A DNA stretch of 64,000 nt from Sacculina carcini (GCA_916048095.2 OU696577.1:9240940-9304939); one strand, 5' to 3'; positions 1 through 12,777 are shown, counted from the stretch's first letter. Notes: generated by a model from the letters alone, not told the origin. Numbers and translations: made by a program.

Positions 1-1024
1 TTTTGAAATGTTGGCAATACATATTTGAAAAATATATCATCTTGTAGAAGACAAAATTTCCAATCTGTGGATATAAAAAACTGTCAATTCTGTTGAGCAG
101 TTTTCCTCAAACCCGTGGCATAATATCCCCAAAATGTGAAAAACTCGTTTGTGCACACACACACACACACAGACAGAATAACGTTTTGATTATTATCGGG
201 TTTATATGCTGGTTTATATGTTTACCTAGCCTATGTTAACCTAGCCTATGGCCTTCTTGCATCCATTTTAATCCTAGGGCCCAAGCTTCATCAATATCGG
301 TCCAGTGGTTTAGGAGATAGGATAAACAGACACAAATGACCTCAATGACCTTGAAAATGACCCCGAATGTAAAAAAACCTAGCCTATGGTCTTCTTGCAT
401 CCATTTTACCCCTAGAGACCAAGTTTCATCAAAATCGGTCCAGTGGTTTAGGAGGAGATAGGGTAAACAGACACAAATGACCTAAATGACCTTAAAAATT
501 ACCTCGGAGGTCAACAAAACCTAGCCTATGACCTTCTTGCATCCATTTTACATCTAGGGCCCAAGTTTCATCAAAATCGGTCCAGTGGTTTAGGGAATAG
601 GATAAACAGACACAAATGACCTCAATGACCTTGAAAATGACCTCGAATGTCAAAAAACTAGCCTATGGCCTTCTTGCATCCATTCTACCCCTAGAGACCA
701 AGTTTCATCAAAATCGGTCCAGTGGTTTAGGAGGAGATACGAAACAAACAGACATTTAGAAAATTTGCAATCAGTGCATGGCAAAAAAATACCATCGATT
801 CGGCCCTTCGGGCCGAATTGGATTAGGCCCTTCGAGACGAATTGGATAAATCAAATTGGATCAGTGCCTGCATTTGAGACAACCCTGTGGTCCCTAGCGT
901 CTTCAAATGAAGAACAATGAATGAGAAGTTTCCAACTATGAAGGCCAGATCTACTTGAAGCTGAGGATCCTGAATGATAATTTGCACTTTCTGCGCTGGT
1001 ACAACTTTGTCTTAATCGAATCAA

Positions 1025-1669
1025 TTAAACTGACAGAGGGGAGAATTTGCGTTGGATTGTTATACAATATGGGGGACTTAAGTCCGGGCTATGGGGTGCC
1101 CACTCAAAATCAGTCTTGAGACTGATCCCTCGGCCTCCGAAGTTCTCTTTCAGCCAATCTCGGGTCTGCAGCGTCTGTATTCTGTATGGGTAAGCCCTGA
1201 TATCGTTCACCAGCACTCTCCTTCAAGTCTCACGGGAAATACCGAGGGACTGACTTCGCTTACGCACAGATCGCTCGGACTCTGCTGGAGAGACTCTCTC
1301 ACGCTTTCGATCAGCTCGGCTGTTCGCTTCTTGGGTTGTCCCGAGTGGCTTGGACGGTTCTCACTGGCATCATTGAGGTTCTACACGGTCCATACTTCTC
1401 GAAGTGGTCCACCCCGTTCTGAATTCTGCTTTTGGATGGAGCCTTTTCACATGCGAACTGACGCATGAAACTGTTTTGGGTTTTCTTAAACGAACCTATC
1501 TTGTAGTAAAATTTAACACTGTGTGCTTTGTTTCTGCTCCCACTGAGGTCTTGGTGTACTCACCGTAGTATCTTATGTAATAAGCTGTAAAACAAGGGCA
1601 ATCGGTGAATAAATATAGGATATATCACTTAAAGTGTACACGGGGCCCGTGTTTTTGGGTCACCCTGTA
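1025..1669 (-). mobile_element. Mariner-like (DUF4817-type) remnant, copy 1
   Basis: On the minus strand it starts with a terminal sequence TACAGGGTGACCCAAAAACA (ends at 1669), followed by a short 5' leader, the 21-nt variable stretch, and an N-terminal transposase-like reading: STPRPQWEQKQS, then VKFYYKIGSFKKTQNSF and IQNWVDHFEKYG, the helix-turn-helix part of DUF4817/IS630-Tc1-mariner proteins. It then jumps to LVNDIRAYPYRIQTLQ and WLKENFGGRGIS...PHSPDLSP, the region around the last catalytic residue. The central catalytic core is absent and there are stops and frame changes, so this is a non-autonomous internal-deletion derivative. No matching opposite TIR is visible at the low-coordinate side. 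Confidence 0.75.
1564..1584 (-). CDS. Candidate hypervariable mini-exon M7 (YYIRYY)
   Basis: Last copy on the minus strand before the window edge. Begins CT and ends TACTACG. The transposase frame is closed by TAA inside it. Four of six residues are Tyr. Downstream exons, if any, lie outside the window. Confidence 0.6.
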
Positions 1670-4268
1670 TAAGATGCAAAAAAGCTCCAGTTTTAGGTAC
1701 AAAATTTGCTAGGGGTTACGATTTAGGTTTCAAGCCATAAAAACACGAATTTTAGGTGAAAACTGTTGTGTTTTCTCGTTGAATAAAACACTGTATAATT
1801 AAGTAGACGTGCAGCATTGTCTGGCCACAAACCAGATCCAAAGCTGCATACCCCCAATTCGGCCTTGATATCCTAAACCAACTACACATTATGGACAGAT
1901 TACATAAGAGGGTAAAGAAGAAGCAAAATGATGAAATAATTTGGGACCAGAAGATACACATAGCAATAAGTTATAATGCTTTTATTGTCTAGTACCTCAC
2001 ACACAAACTCAACCCGACACAAACTCGACCCCTAGTTAGTGATCATTTCTTGACGTAACCTAACCTAAATGTTTAGCATCTAAACCCGCCCGTTGTGGAT
2101 CGTGTCGATCCGTTCTGGATCTTGAAGACAAATCCGTTAGTTTTGTATAAGAATGCATTCTACACGGTGAAATTGAACGTTAAATTGTCTATAGTTGCTG
2201 TCTGCGGGATATATTTATATAATGAAAATGATCCATCGCTTATTTTACGTTTGAAACCACTGATCTATATCATTGAGCCCGCGCAGTTATTTTAGCCTCA
2301 TATTCAAGCATACAATGATACATGAATTTCATATTCAATCAATAAAATAAAATGATTACAAATTTAAAAGTAAAAAATTTAACCTGTAAATATGCTAACC
2401 AATAGAAATGTCTAAATGTGAATATTTTCATTTTAATTTGGACAAAATATCCCTCGATCCGCCTCATATATGAACCTGCCCGTCGTGCGGAATAATTCAG
2501 AACACAAACACGTAACAAACAATGAAATTCTAGCAAGTACACCCGCCCGTCATGCGGAACAATTCATACTATTAAATTTGTATTCAATTCATAAGAGAAA
2601 TGGAATATGAATTAAAAAAGAAAAGAGTAAACCCATAAAAAGTATAAATTTCTATATTTTTATATTTATTTTGACAAAATAGTTTGCTTAAACCGTCTCA
2701 TATTTAAACCTGCCCGTCGTGCTGAATAATTCAGAACTCAGACACGAAACAATGAAAAATGACCAAACTTTTTCATCATAATGTTTCCAAAGTATATTTA
2801 TAACTTAACATCACCATCTAGCATTGAAACCCGCCCGTTGTGACTAACAAATATTATATAAATATAATAAATATTGAATTCATAAAAAATAAATATTGAA
2901 TTCATAAAAGAAAACAAATACAAATTTAAATATAAAAAAGTAAACCCATAACAACTATTAACCAATAGAAAAGTCTAAATATGAATGTTTTTATTTAAGA
3001 TTTTTAGCTAGATTTTGTCCTGAACGCTAGCGCTCTAGCGAATACGTCATGCGCTTTGCACATAAACTCTGATGTTGATTTCGCAGCAGCGAGAGATCAT
3101 AGACGGATGAAGTAAATATTTATAGTGGGGCTAAATATTTTATAATGGCTTATTTTATAATGGCTTGTTGGCTTGATGTTTATTAGATGATATATCAAAA
3201 TTAGGGGAGAACATTGAATGTGAAGGACATTTTTAAAAACGTATTTCAAAGAGGCTAAGCCCCCCTGCAAAATTCCTGGATCCGCCATTGTCTCCATTGA
3301 TCGCTGTGTTAAATCTATCAGTCGTCGGTGGAAATGAAATGGTCTTGAATAAACGGTTATATCTTTTGTAATTTTGGCACTATATATTTGAAAAATATAT
3401 CATCTTGTAGAAGACATAATTTCCAATCTGTGGATATAAAAAACTGTCAATTCTGTTGAGCAGTTTTCCTCAAACCCGTGGCATAAAATCCCCAAAATGT
3501 GAAAAACTAGTTTGTGCACACACACACAGACAGAATAACGTTTTGATTATTATCGGGTTTATATGCTGGTTTATATATATATATATTTATATATATATAT
3601 ATATATATATGCAACAAAACCTAGCCTATGACCTTCTTGCATCCATTTTACCCCTAGGGCCCAAGTTTCATCAAAATCGGTCCAGTGGTTTAGGAGGAGA
3701 TAGGGTAAACAGACACAAAAGACCTAAATGACCTTAAAAATTACCTCGGAGGTCAACAAAACCTAGCTTATGACCTTCTGGCATCCATTTTACCTCTAGG
3801 GACCAAGTTTCATCAAAATCGGTCCAGTGGTTTAGGAGATAGGATAAACAGACACAAATGACCTCAATGACCTTGAAAATGACCTCGAATGTCAAAAAAA
3901 CCTAGCCTATGACCTTCTTGCATCCATTTTACCTCTAGGGACCAAGTTTCATCAAAATCGGTCCAGTGGTTTAGGAGGAGATACGAAACAAACAGACATT
4001 TACAAAAATTTGCAATCAGTGCATGGCAAAAAATACCATCGATTAGGCCCTTCGGGTCGAATTGGATTAGGCCCTTCGAGCCGAATTGGATAAATCAAAT
4101 TGGATTAGTGCCTGCATTTGAGACAACCCTGTGGTCTCTAGCGTCTTCAAATGAAGAACAATGAATGAGAAGTTTCCAACTATGAAGGCCAGATCTACTT
4201 GAAGCTGAGGATCCTGAATGATTATTTGCACTTCCTGCGCTGGTACAACTTTGTCTTAATCGAATCAA

Positions 4269-4914
4269 TTAAACTGACAGAGGGGAGAATTTGCGTTGGA
4301 TTGTTATACAATATGGGGGACTTAAGTCCGGGCTATGGGGTGCCCACTCAAAATCAGTCTTGAGACTGATCCCTCGGCCTCCGAAGTTCTCTTTCAGCCA
4401 ATCTCGGGTCTGCAGCGTCTGTATTCTGTATGGGTAAGCCCTGATATCGTTCACCAGCACTCTCCTTCAAGTCTCACGGTAAATACCGAGGGACTGACTT
4501 CGCTTACGCACAGATCGTTCGGACTCTGCTGGGGAGACTCTCTCACACTTTCGATCAGCTCGGCTGTTCGCTTCTTGGGTTGTCCCGAGTGGTTTGGACG
4601 GTTCTCACTGGCATCATTGAGGTTCTACACGGTCCATACTTCTCGAAGTGGTCCACCCAGTTCTGAATTCTGCTTTTGGATGGAGCCTTTTCACATGCGA
4701 ACTGACGCATGAAACTGTTTTGGGTTTTCTTGAACGAACCTATCTTGTAGTAAAATTTAACACACTGTGTGCTTTGTTTCTGCTCCCACTGAGGTCTTGG
4801 TGTACTCACCGTCGTCGTTTAAGTAATAATCTGTAAAACAAGGGCATCGATTAATAAATATAGGATATATCACTTAAAGTGTACACGGGGCCCGTGTTTT
4901 TGGGTCACCCTGTA
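4269..4914 (-). mobile_element. Mariner-like remnant, copy 2
   Basis: Same internal-deletion structure as at 1025-1669. The transposase-like N-terminus reads from about 4809 downward. Its 5' leader differs slightly from all other copies (GGGCATCGATTAATA instead of GGGCAATCGGTGAATA on the + strand), making it the most divergent flank of a variable stretch in the array. Confidence 0.75.
4810..4830 (-). CDS. Candidate hypervariable mini-exon M6 (YYLNDD)
   Basis: Ends GACGACG. In the transposase frame this copy contains TAA, so only the phase-1 mini-exon frame gives a full reading in common with all others. Six differences from neighbouring M7. The boundary codon with M7 is GCT (Ala). Confidence 0.6.
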
Positions 4915-6787
4915 TGAGATGAAAAAACCTCCAGTTTTAGGTACAAAATTTGCTAGGGGTTACGATTTAGGTTTCAAGCCATAAAAACACGAATTTTAGG
5001 TGAAAACTGTTGTGTTTTCTCGTTGAATAAAACACTGTATAATTAAGTAGACGTGCAGCATTGTCTGGCCACAAACCAGATCCAAAGCTGCATACCCCCA
5101 ATTTGGCCTTGATATCCTAAGCCAACTACACATTATGGACAGATTACATAAGAGGGTAAAGAAGAAGCTAAATGATGAAATAATTTGTGACCAGAAGATA
5201 CACATAGCAATAAGTTATAATGCTTTTATTGTCTAGTACCTCACACACAAACTCAACCCGACACAAACTCAACCCCTAGTTAGTGATCATTTCTTGACGT
5301 AACCTAACCTAAATGTTTAGCATCTAAAACCGCCCGTTGTGGATCGTGTCGATCCGTTCTGGATCTTGAAGACAAATCCGTTAGTTTTGTATAAGAATGC
5401 ATTCTACACGGTGAAATTGAACGTTTTATTGTCTATAGTTGCTGTCTGCGGGATATATTTATTTAATAAAAATGATCCATCGCTTATTTTACGTTTGAAA
5501 CCACTGATCTATATCATTGAGCCCGCGCAGTTATTTTAGCCTCATATTCAAGCGTACAATGATACATGAATTTCATATACAATCTATAAAATAAAATGAT
5601 TACAGATTTAAAAGTAAAAAATTTAACCTGTAAATATGCTAACCAATAGAAATGTCTAAATGTGAATATTTTCATTTTAATTTGGACAAAATATCCCTCA
5701 ACCCGCCTCATATATGAACCTGCCCGTCGTGCGGAATAATACAGAACACAAACACGTAACAAACAATGAAATTATAGCAAGTAAACCCGCCCGTCATGCG
5801 GAACAATTCATACTATTAAATTTGTATTCAATTCATAAGAGAAATGGAATATGAATTAAAAAAGAAAAGAGTAAACCCATAAAAAGTATAAATTTCTATA
5901 TTTTTATATTTATTTTGACAAAATAGTTTGCTTAAACCGTCTCATATTTAAACCTGCCCGTCGTGCTGAATAATTCAGAACTCAGACACGAAACAATGAA
6001 AAATGACCAAACTTTTTCATCATAATGTTTCCAAAGTATATTTATAACTTAACATCACCATCTAGCATTGAAGCCCGCCCGTTGTGCCTAACAAATATTA
6101 TATAAATATAATAAATATTGAATCCATAAAAGAAAACAAATACAAATTTAAATAGAAAAAAGTAAACCCATAACAACTATTAACCAATAGAAAAGTCTAA
6201 ATATGAATGTTTTTATTTAAGATTTTTAGCTAGATTTTGTCCTGTACGCTAGCGCTCTAGGGAATACGTCATGCGCTTTGCAAATAAACTCTGATGTTGA
6301 TTTCGCAGCAGCGAGAGATCATAGACGGATGAAGTAAATATTTATAGTGGGGCTAAATATTTTATAATGCCTTGTTGAAAATGTTTCTTAGATGATATAT
6401 CAAAATTAGGGGAAAACATTGCATGTGAAGGACATTTTTAAAAACGTATTTCAGAGAGGCTAAGCCCCCCTGCGAAATTCCTGGATCCGCCATTGTCTCC
6501 ATTGATCGCTGTGTTAAATCTATCAGTCGTCGGTGGAAATGAAATGGTCTTGAATAAATGATTATATCTTTTGTAATGTTGGCACTACATATTTGAAAAA
6601 TATATCTTCTTGTAGAAGACATAATTTCCAATCTGTGGATATAAAAAACTGTCAATTCTGTTGAGCAGTTTTCCTCAAAGCCGTGGCATAAAATCCCCAA
6701 AATGTGAAAAACTAGTTTGTGCACACACACACAGACAGAATAACGTTTTGATTATTATCGGGTTTATATGCTGGTATATATGTATAT

Positions 6788-7745
6788 ATGCAACAAAACC
6801 TAGCCTATGACCTTCTTGCATCCATTTCACCCCTAGGGCCCAAGTTTCATCAAAATCGGTCCAGTGGTTTAGGAGGAGATAGGGTAAACAGACACAAATG
6901 ACCTAAATGACCTTAAAAATTACCTCGGAGGTCAACAAAACCTAGCCTATGACCTTCTTGCATCCATTTTACCTCTAGAGACCAAGTTTCATCAAAATCG
7001 GTCCAGTGGTTTAGGATATAGGATAAGCAGACACAAATGACCTCAATGACCTTGAAAATGACCTCGAATGTCAAAAAAAACCTAGCCTATGGCCTTCTTG
7101 CATCCATTTTAACCCTAGGGCCCAAGTTTCATCAAAATCGGTCCAGTGGTTTAGGAGGAGATAGGGTAAACAGACACAAATGACCTAAATGACCTTAAAA
7201 ATTACCTCGGAGGTCAACAAAACCTAGCCTATGACCTTCTTGCATCCATTTTACATCTAGGGACCAAGTTTCATCAAAATCGGTCCAGTGGTTTAGGATA
7301 TAGGATAAGCAGACACAAATGACCTCAATGACCTTGAAAATGACCTCGAATGTCAAAAAACCTAGCCTATGGCCTTCTTGCATCCATTTTAACCCTAGGG
7401 CCCAAGTTTCATCAAAATCGGTCCAGTGGTTTAGGAGGAGATAGGGTAAACAGACACAAATGACCTAAATGACCTTAAAAATTACCTCGGAGGTCAACAA
7501 AACCTAGCCTATGACCTTCTTGCATCCATTTTACATCTAGGGACCAAGTTTCATCAAAATCGGTCCAGTGGTTTAGGAGATAGGATAAACAGACACAAAT
7601 GACCTCAATGACCTTGAAAATGACCTCGAATGTAAAAAAACCTAGCCTATGGCCTTCTTGCATCCATTCTACCCCTAGAGACCAAGTTTCATCAAAATCG
7701 GTCCAGTGGTTTAGGAGGAGATACGAAGCAAACAGACATTTAGAA
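6788..7745 (+). repeat. Minisatellite C, longest block (125-145 bp period)
   Basis: Tandem periods each contain 'CCTAGCCTATG', 'CTTCTTGCATCCATTTTA', 'AAGTTTCATCAAAATCGG' and 'TCCAGTGGTTTAGGAG', joined by 'AAACAGACACAAATGACC'. Two period types alternate (one with TTACCTCGGAGG, one with TGACCTCGAATG), so the higher-order repeat is a dimer of about 280 bp. Equivalent blocks occur at 215-760, 3610-4010, 11550-11885, 15868-16535, 40528-41048, 45008-45395, 47738-48130, 49420-49812 and 51100-51770. The TTTCATCAAAATCGG core is a motif often seen in invertebrate interspersed repeats; I do not assign a family. Confidence 0.9.
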
Positions 7746-7782
7746 AATTTGCAATCAGTGCATGGCAAAAAAATACTATAGA

Positions 7783-7830
7783 TTCGGCCCTTCGGGCCGA
7801 ATTGGATTAGGCCCTTCGAGCCGAATTGGA
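7783..7830. repeat. Paired GC hairpins (block D)
   Basis: Two adjacent perfect or near-perfect stem-loops, CGGCCC-TTCG-GGGCCG-like and GGCCC-TTCG-AGCC, are separated by AATTGGATTA. The same pair, with single-base differences, follows every complete minisatellite block in the window. Confidence 0.8.
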
Positions 7831-8008
7831 TAAATCAAATTGGATTAGTGCCTGCATTTGAGACAACCCTGTGGTCTCTAGCGTCTTCAAATGAAGAACA
7901 ATGAATGAGAAGTTTCCAACTATGAAGGCCAGATCTACTTGAAGCTGAGGATCCTGAATGATAATTTGCACTTCCTGCGCTGGTACAACTTTGTCTTAAT
8001 CGAATCAA

Positions 8009-8655
8009 TTAAGCTGACAGAGGGCAGAATTTGCGTTGGATTGTTATACAATATGGGGGACTTAGGTCCGGGCTATGGGGTGCCCACTCAAAATCAATCT
8101 TGAGACTGATCCCTCGGCCTCCGAAGTTCTCTTTCAGCCAATCTCGGGTCTGCAGCGTCTGTATTATGTATGGGTAAGCCCTGATATCGTTCACCAGCAC
8201 TCTCCTTCAAGTCTCACGGGAAATACCGAGGGACTGACTTCGCTTACGCACAGATCGTTCGGACTCTGCTGGCGAGACTCTCTCACACTTTCGATCAGCA
8301 CGGCTGTTCGCTTCTTGGGTTGTCCCGAGTGGCTTGGACGGTTCTCACTGGCATCATTGATGTTCTACACGGTCCATACTTCTCGAAGTGGTCCACCCAG
8401 TTCTGAATTCTGCTTTTGGATGGAGCCTTTTCACATGCGAACTGACGCATGAAACTGTTTTGGGTTTTCTTAAACGAACCTATCTTGTAGTAAAATTTAA
8501 CACAGTGTATGCTTTGTTTCTGCTCCCACTGAGGTCTTGGTGTACTCACCTTCTTCGCCTGAGTAATCATCTGTAAAACAAGGGCAATCGGTGAATAAAT
8601 ATAGGATATATCACTTAAAGTGTACACGGGGCCCGTGTTTTTGGGTCACCCTGTA
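8009..8655 (-). mobile_element. Mariner-like remnant, copy 3
   Basis: Same structure. Here the transposase-like frame is open from the 5' leader (IYSPIALVLQ) through the variable stretch into VSTPRPQWEQKQ and on to WVDHFEKYG, 110 codons in all, then closes. The C-terminal fragment (8009-8200) is in a separate frame. Confidence 0.75.
8550..8570 (-). CDS. Candidate hypervariable mini-exon M5 (DYSGEE)
   Basis: One nucleotide different from M1 (a replacement, Tyr to Asp in the open frame), although M1 is 37 kb away. This points to recent duplication or conversion between these two units. It ends GAAGAAG. The boundary codon with M6 would be GAT (Asp). Confidence 0.6.
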
Positions 8656-9680
8656 TAAGATGAAAAAAGCTCCAGTTTTAGGTACAAAATTTGCTAGGGG
8701 TTACGATTTAGGTTTTTAAACCATAAAAACACGAATTTTAGGTGAAAACTGTTGTGTTTTCTCGTTGAATAAAACACTGTATAATTAAGTAGACGTGCAG
8801 CATTGTCTGGCCACAAACCAGATCCAAAGCTGCATACCCCCAATTCGGCCTTGATATCCTAAACCAACTACACATTATGGACAGATTACATAAGAGGGTA
8901 AAGAAGAAGCAAAATGATGAAATAATTTGGGACCAGAAGATACACATAGCAATAAGTTATAATGCTTTTATTGTCTAGTACCTCACACACAAACTCAACC
9001 CGAAACAAACTCAACCCCTAGTTAATGATCATTTCTTGACGTAACCTAACCTAAATGTTTAGCATCTAAACCCGCCCGTTGTGGATCGTGTCGATCCGTT
9101 CTGGATCTTGAAGACAAATCCGTTAGTTTTGTATAAGAATGCATTCTACACGGTGAAATTGAACGTTTTATTGTCTATAGTTGCTGTCTGCGGGATATAT
9201 TTATTTAATAAAAATGATCCATCGCTTATTTTACGTTTGAAACCACTGATCTATATCATTGAGCCCGCGCAGTTATTTTAGCCTCATATTCAAGCGTACA
9301 ATGATACATGAATTTCATATACAATCTATAAAATAAAATGATTACAGATTTAAAAGTAAAAAATTTAACCTGTAAATATGCTAACCAATAGAAATGTCTA
9401 AATGTGAATATTTTCATTTTAATTTGGACAAAATATCCCTCCAACCGCCTCATATATGAACCTGCCCGTCGTGCGGAATAATTCAGAACACAAACACGTA
9501 ACAAACAATGAAATTCTAGCAAGTAAACCCGCCCGTCATGCGGAACAATTCATACTATTAAATTTGTATTCAATTCATAAGATAAATGGAATATGAATTA
9601 AAAAAGAAAAGAGTAAACCCCTAAGAAGTATAAATTTCTATATTTATATATATTTTTTGACAAAATAGTCTGCTTAAACC

Positions 9681-10484
9681 TGTAACATTTTTGTTCATCA
9701 GTCGTCACAATTCTAGTGAAGCAGGCCTCTTAATGTTGTGCGCCGCGATAACGCTTGATGTCCGATTCCAAACAGTAGTTTAGTTGAAACAATGTATTTC
9801 GTCGTGATATTGAAGGTTGCAGTTCTTAACTCTATCGTCCTAACGTTATATTCAATGTTCTATCCTATCTGTTCTGCCTGTATCTGCTAGTCTGTCTCTC
9901 CTGTCTGTCTTCCTATCTGTTCTCTTGTTCTCCATACTGCCGCTGCTCTTCTATTCCTATCTCCATACTGCCGCTGCTCTTCTATCTCTATATCCATCCT
10001 CTCTATCCCATATCTCGACTACCGCTGCTCTTCTATTCCTATATCCATCCTCTCTATCCCCCGAATGGTGAAAACAATGTGCTTATATAGTGCCAACTAG
10101 CGCCGCTTTCCAGCTCCAAGCGGTGTACGGCCTCATTAGTTACGGACCGCAAGGTCACCACAATGCAGCACGCCCATAGTCTTACACACTGGTGTGTGTA
10201 ATATATGCGTGTGCACGTGCTGCCCTGCTGTCTCTTGATGTCTTGCAGTTGTGTGTGTGTGTGCCTACGTGTGTGCAACCAATGCTGTGTTCTGTATGCT
10301 GACCTATTCTGGTGATGTATGTGTTTATGTGTGTGTGCGCGTGCAACCACTACTTTCTATTCTACCATCTATCCTATGCTATATCTAATACACAACATGC
10401 AATATACAATGTTCCAAAACAGACGATTACAAAAATAAGAATATAAGATATATATAACACCGCAAAATATAAAACATTGTTACA
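9681..10484. mobile_element. Solo LTR, 804 bp, 5-bp TSD AAACC
   Basis: Starts TGTAACATTTTTG and ends AAAACATTGTTACA, so it has the short inverted TG...CA termini of an LTR. It is flanked on both sides by AAACC (9676-9680 and 10485-10489), and that site is present once in the other units. No coding sequence is inside. It contains CTATCC/TCTGTC-rich stretches (9865-10060). A lone LTR normally results from recombination between the two LTRs of a full element. The family cannot be told from the sequence. Confidence 0.85.
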
Positions 10485-12130
10485 AAACCGTCTCATATTT
10501 AAACCTGCCCGTCGTGCTGATAATTCAGAACTCAGACACGAAACAATGAAAAATGACCAAACTTTTTCATTATAATGTTTCCAAAGTATATTTATAACTT
10601 AACATCACCATCTAGCATTGAAACCCGCCCGTTGTGCCTAACAAATATTATATGAATAAAATAAATATAGAATTCATAAAAGAAAACCAATACAAATTTA
10701 ATAGAAAAAAGTAAACCCATAACAACTATTAACCAATAGAAAAGTCTAAATATGAATGTTTATATTTTAGATTTTTAGCTAGATTTTGATAAATAGAACC
10801 TAACAAATATTATAGCATTGAAACCCGCCCGTTGTGCCTAACAAATATTATATAAATAGAATAAATATTGAATTCATAAAAGAAAATAAATATTGAATTC
10901 ATAAAAGAGAATAAATATTGAATTCATAAAAGAAAATAAATATTGAACTCATAAAAGAAAACAAATACAAATTTAAATATAAAAAAGTAAACTCATAACA
11001 ACTATTAACCAATAGAAAAGTCTAAATATGAATGTGTATATTTAAGATTTTTAGCTAGATTTTGTCCTGAACGCTAGCGCTCTAGCGAATACGTCATGCG
11101 CTTTGCACATAAATTCTGATGTTGATTTCGCAGCAGCGAGAGATCATAGACGGATGAAGTAAATATTTATAGTGGGGCTAAATATTTTATAATGTCTTAT
11201 TTTATAATGGCTTGTTGGCTTGATGTTTCTTAGATGATATATCAAAATTAGGGGAAATTTTGCATTGTATTGCATTGCATTGCATGTGAAGGACATTTTT
11301 GAAAACGTATTTCAGAGAGGCAAAGCCCCCTGCAAAATTCCTGGATCCGCCATTGTCTCCATTGATCGCTGTGTTAAATCTATCAGTCGTCGGTGGAAAT
11401 GAAATGGTCTTGAATAAACGCTTATATCTTTCAGAATGTTGGCACTACATATTTGAAAAATATATCATCTTGTAGAAGACATAATTTCCAATCTGTGGAT
11501 ATAAAAAACTGTCAATTCTGTTGAGCAGTTTTCCTCAAACCCGTGGCAAGTTTCATCAAAATCGGTCCTGTGGTTTAGGAGGAGATAGGGTAAACAGACA
11601 CAAATGACCTAAATGACCTTAAAAATTACCTCGGAGGTCAACAAAACCTAGCCTATGACCTTCTTGCATCCATTTTACCTCTAGGGACCAAGTTTCATCA
11701 AAATCGGTCCAGTGGTTTAGGAGATAGGATAAACAGACGCAAATGACCTCAATGACCTTGAAAATGACCTCGAATGTCAAAAAAAACCTAGCCTATGGCC
11801 TTCTTGCATCCATTCTACCCCTAGAGACCACGTTTCATCAAAATCGGTCCAGTGGTTTAGGAGGAGATACGAAACAAACAGACATTTAGAAAATTTGCAA
11901 TCAGTGCATGGCAAAAAAATACCATCGATTAGGCCCTTCGAGCCGAATTGGATCAATCAAATTGGATTAGTGCCTGCATTTGAGACAACCCTGTGGTCTC
12001 TAGCGTCTTCAAATGAAGAACAATGAATGAGAAGTTTCCAACTATGAAGGCCAGATCTACTTGAAGCTGAGGATCCTGAATGATAATTTGCACTTCCTGC
12101 GCTGGTACAACTTTGTCTTAATCGAATCAA

Positions 12131-12777
12131 TTAAACTGACAGAGGGGAGAATTTGCGTTGGATTGTTATACAATATGGGGGACTTAAGTCCGGGCTATGG
12201 GGTGCCCACTCAAAATCAGTCTTGAGACTGATCCCTCGGCCTCCGAAGTTCTCTTTCAGCCAATCTCGGGTCTGCAGCGTCTGTATTCTGTATAGGTAAG
12301 TCCTGATATCGTTCACCAGCACTCTCCTTCAAGTCTCACGGGAAATACCGAGGGACTGACTTCGCTTACGCACAGATCGTTCGGACTCTGCTGGCGAGAC
12401 TCTCTCACACTTTCGATCAGCACGGCTGTTCGCTTCTTGGGTTGTCCCGAGTGGCTTGGACGGTTCTCACTGGCATCATTGAGGTTCTACACGGTCCATA
12501 CTTCTCGAAGTGGTCCACCCAGTTCTGAATTCTGCTTTTGGATGGAGCCTTTTCACATGCGAACTGACGCATGAAACTGTTTTGGGTTTTCTTAAACGAA
12601 CCTATCTTGTAGTAAAATTTAACACAGTGTATGCTTTGTTTCAGCTCCCACTGAGGTCTTGGTGTACTCACCATGGTCGTATTCGTAACCTCCTGTAAAA
12701 CAAGGGCAATCGGTGAATAAATATAGGATATATCACTTAAAGTGTACACGGGGCCCGTGTTTTTGGGTCACACTGTA
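12131..12777 (-). mobile_element. Mariner-like remnant, copy 4
   Basis: Same structure. The terminal sequence has one change (CACACTGTA instead of CACCCTGTA on +). The variable stretch ends in ATG just before GTGAGT, so this copy alone has an ATG abutting the transposase-like reading. Confidence 0.75.
12672..12692 (-). CDS. Candidate hypervariable mini-exon M4 (GYEYDH)
   Basis: Begins GA and ends CATG. It differs from M7 at 12 of 21 positions, the most divergent pair I counted. Joined to M5 the boundary codon is GAT (Asp). Confidence 0.6.

Larger units (their letters stand above)
1..2783 (+). repeat. Array unit 0 (5' part missing)
   Basis: First, partial copy of the complex tandem unit. It enters in block B (1-214, ending with a CA run near 156-172), then the roughly 130 bp minisatellite C (215-760, about four periods), the GC hairpins D (near 796-850), the minus-strand mariner remnant E (1025-1669), linker F (1670-2085) and the hairpin satellite G (2086-2783, with 'CCCGCC' boxes near 2086, 2478 and 2542). 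The recurrent short ORFs in it are repeat shadows, not genes. Confidence 0.9.
2784..6027 (+). repeat. Array unit 1, complete, 3.24 kb
   Basis: Full unit from one TTTCCAAAG box to the next. Block A 2784-3110 includes 'GAACGCTAGCGCTCTAGCGAATACG'-type palindromic sequence near 3020-3050. Block B has a CA run (3518-3530) and a TA microsatellite (3577-3610). Minisatellite C spans 3610-4010, hairpins D 4040-4090, mariner remnant E 4269-4914, and satellite G 5330-6027. It is the shortest complete unit and the best reference for the ancestral structure. Confidence 0.9.
6028..10577 (+). repeat. Array unit 2, expanded minisatellite, carries a solo LTR
   Basis: Same A-to-G order as unit 1. Minisatellite C is the longest in the window (6788-7745, about seven periods). 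Mariner remnant E is at 8009-8655. Block G is split by a solo LTR (9681-10484) at a GCTTAAACC/GTCTC junction that is uninterrupted in other units. Confidence 0.9.

Noticed and set aside
1091-1468. Recurrent 125-codon + ORF antisense to the mariner remnant
   Set aside because: Shadow of the transposase-like reading on the other strand.
2095-2295. Recurrent 66-codon ORF MDRVDPFWILKTNPL in most units
   Set aside because: Conserved only because the array unit is conserved; it spans satellite boxes, with no splice or start context or family.
6788-7745. Regularly spaced repeats resembling a CRISPR array
   Set aside because: Period is about 130 bp with no unique spacers; eukaryotic minisatellite. 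The same applies to the 22-bp and 24-bp satellites.
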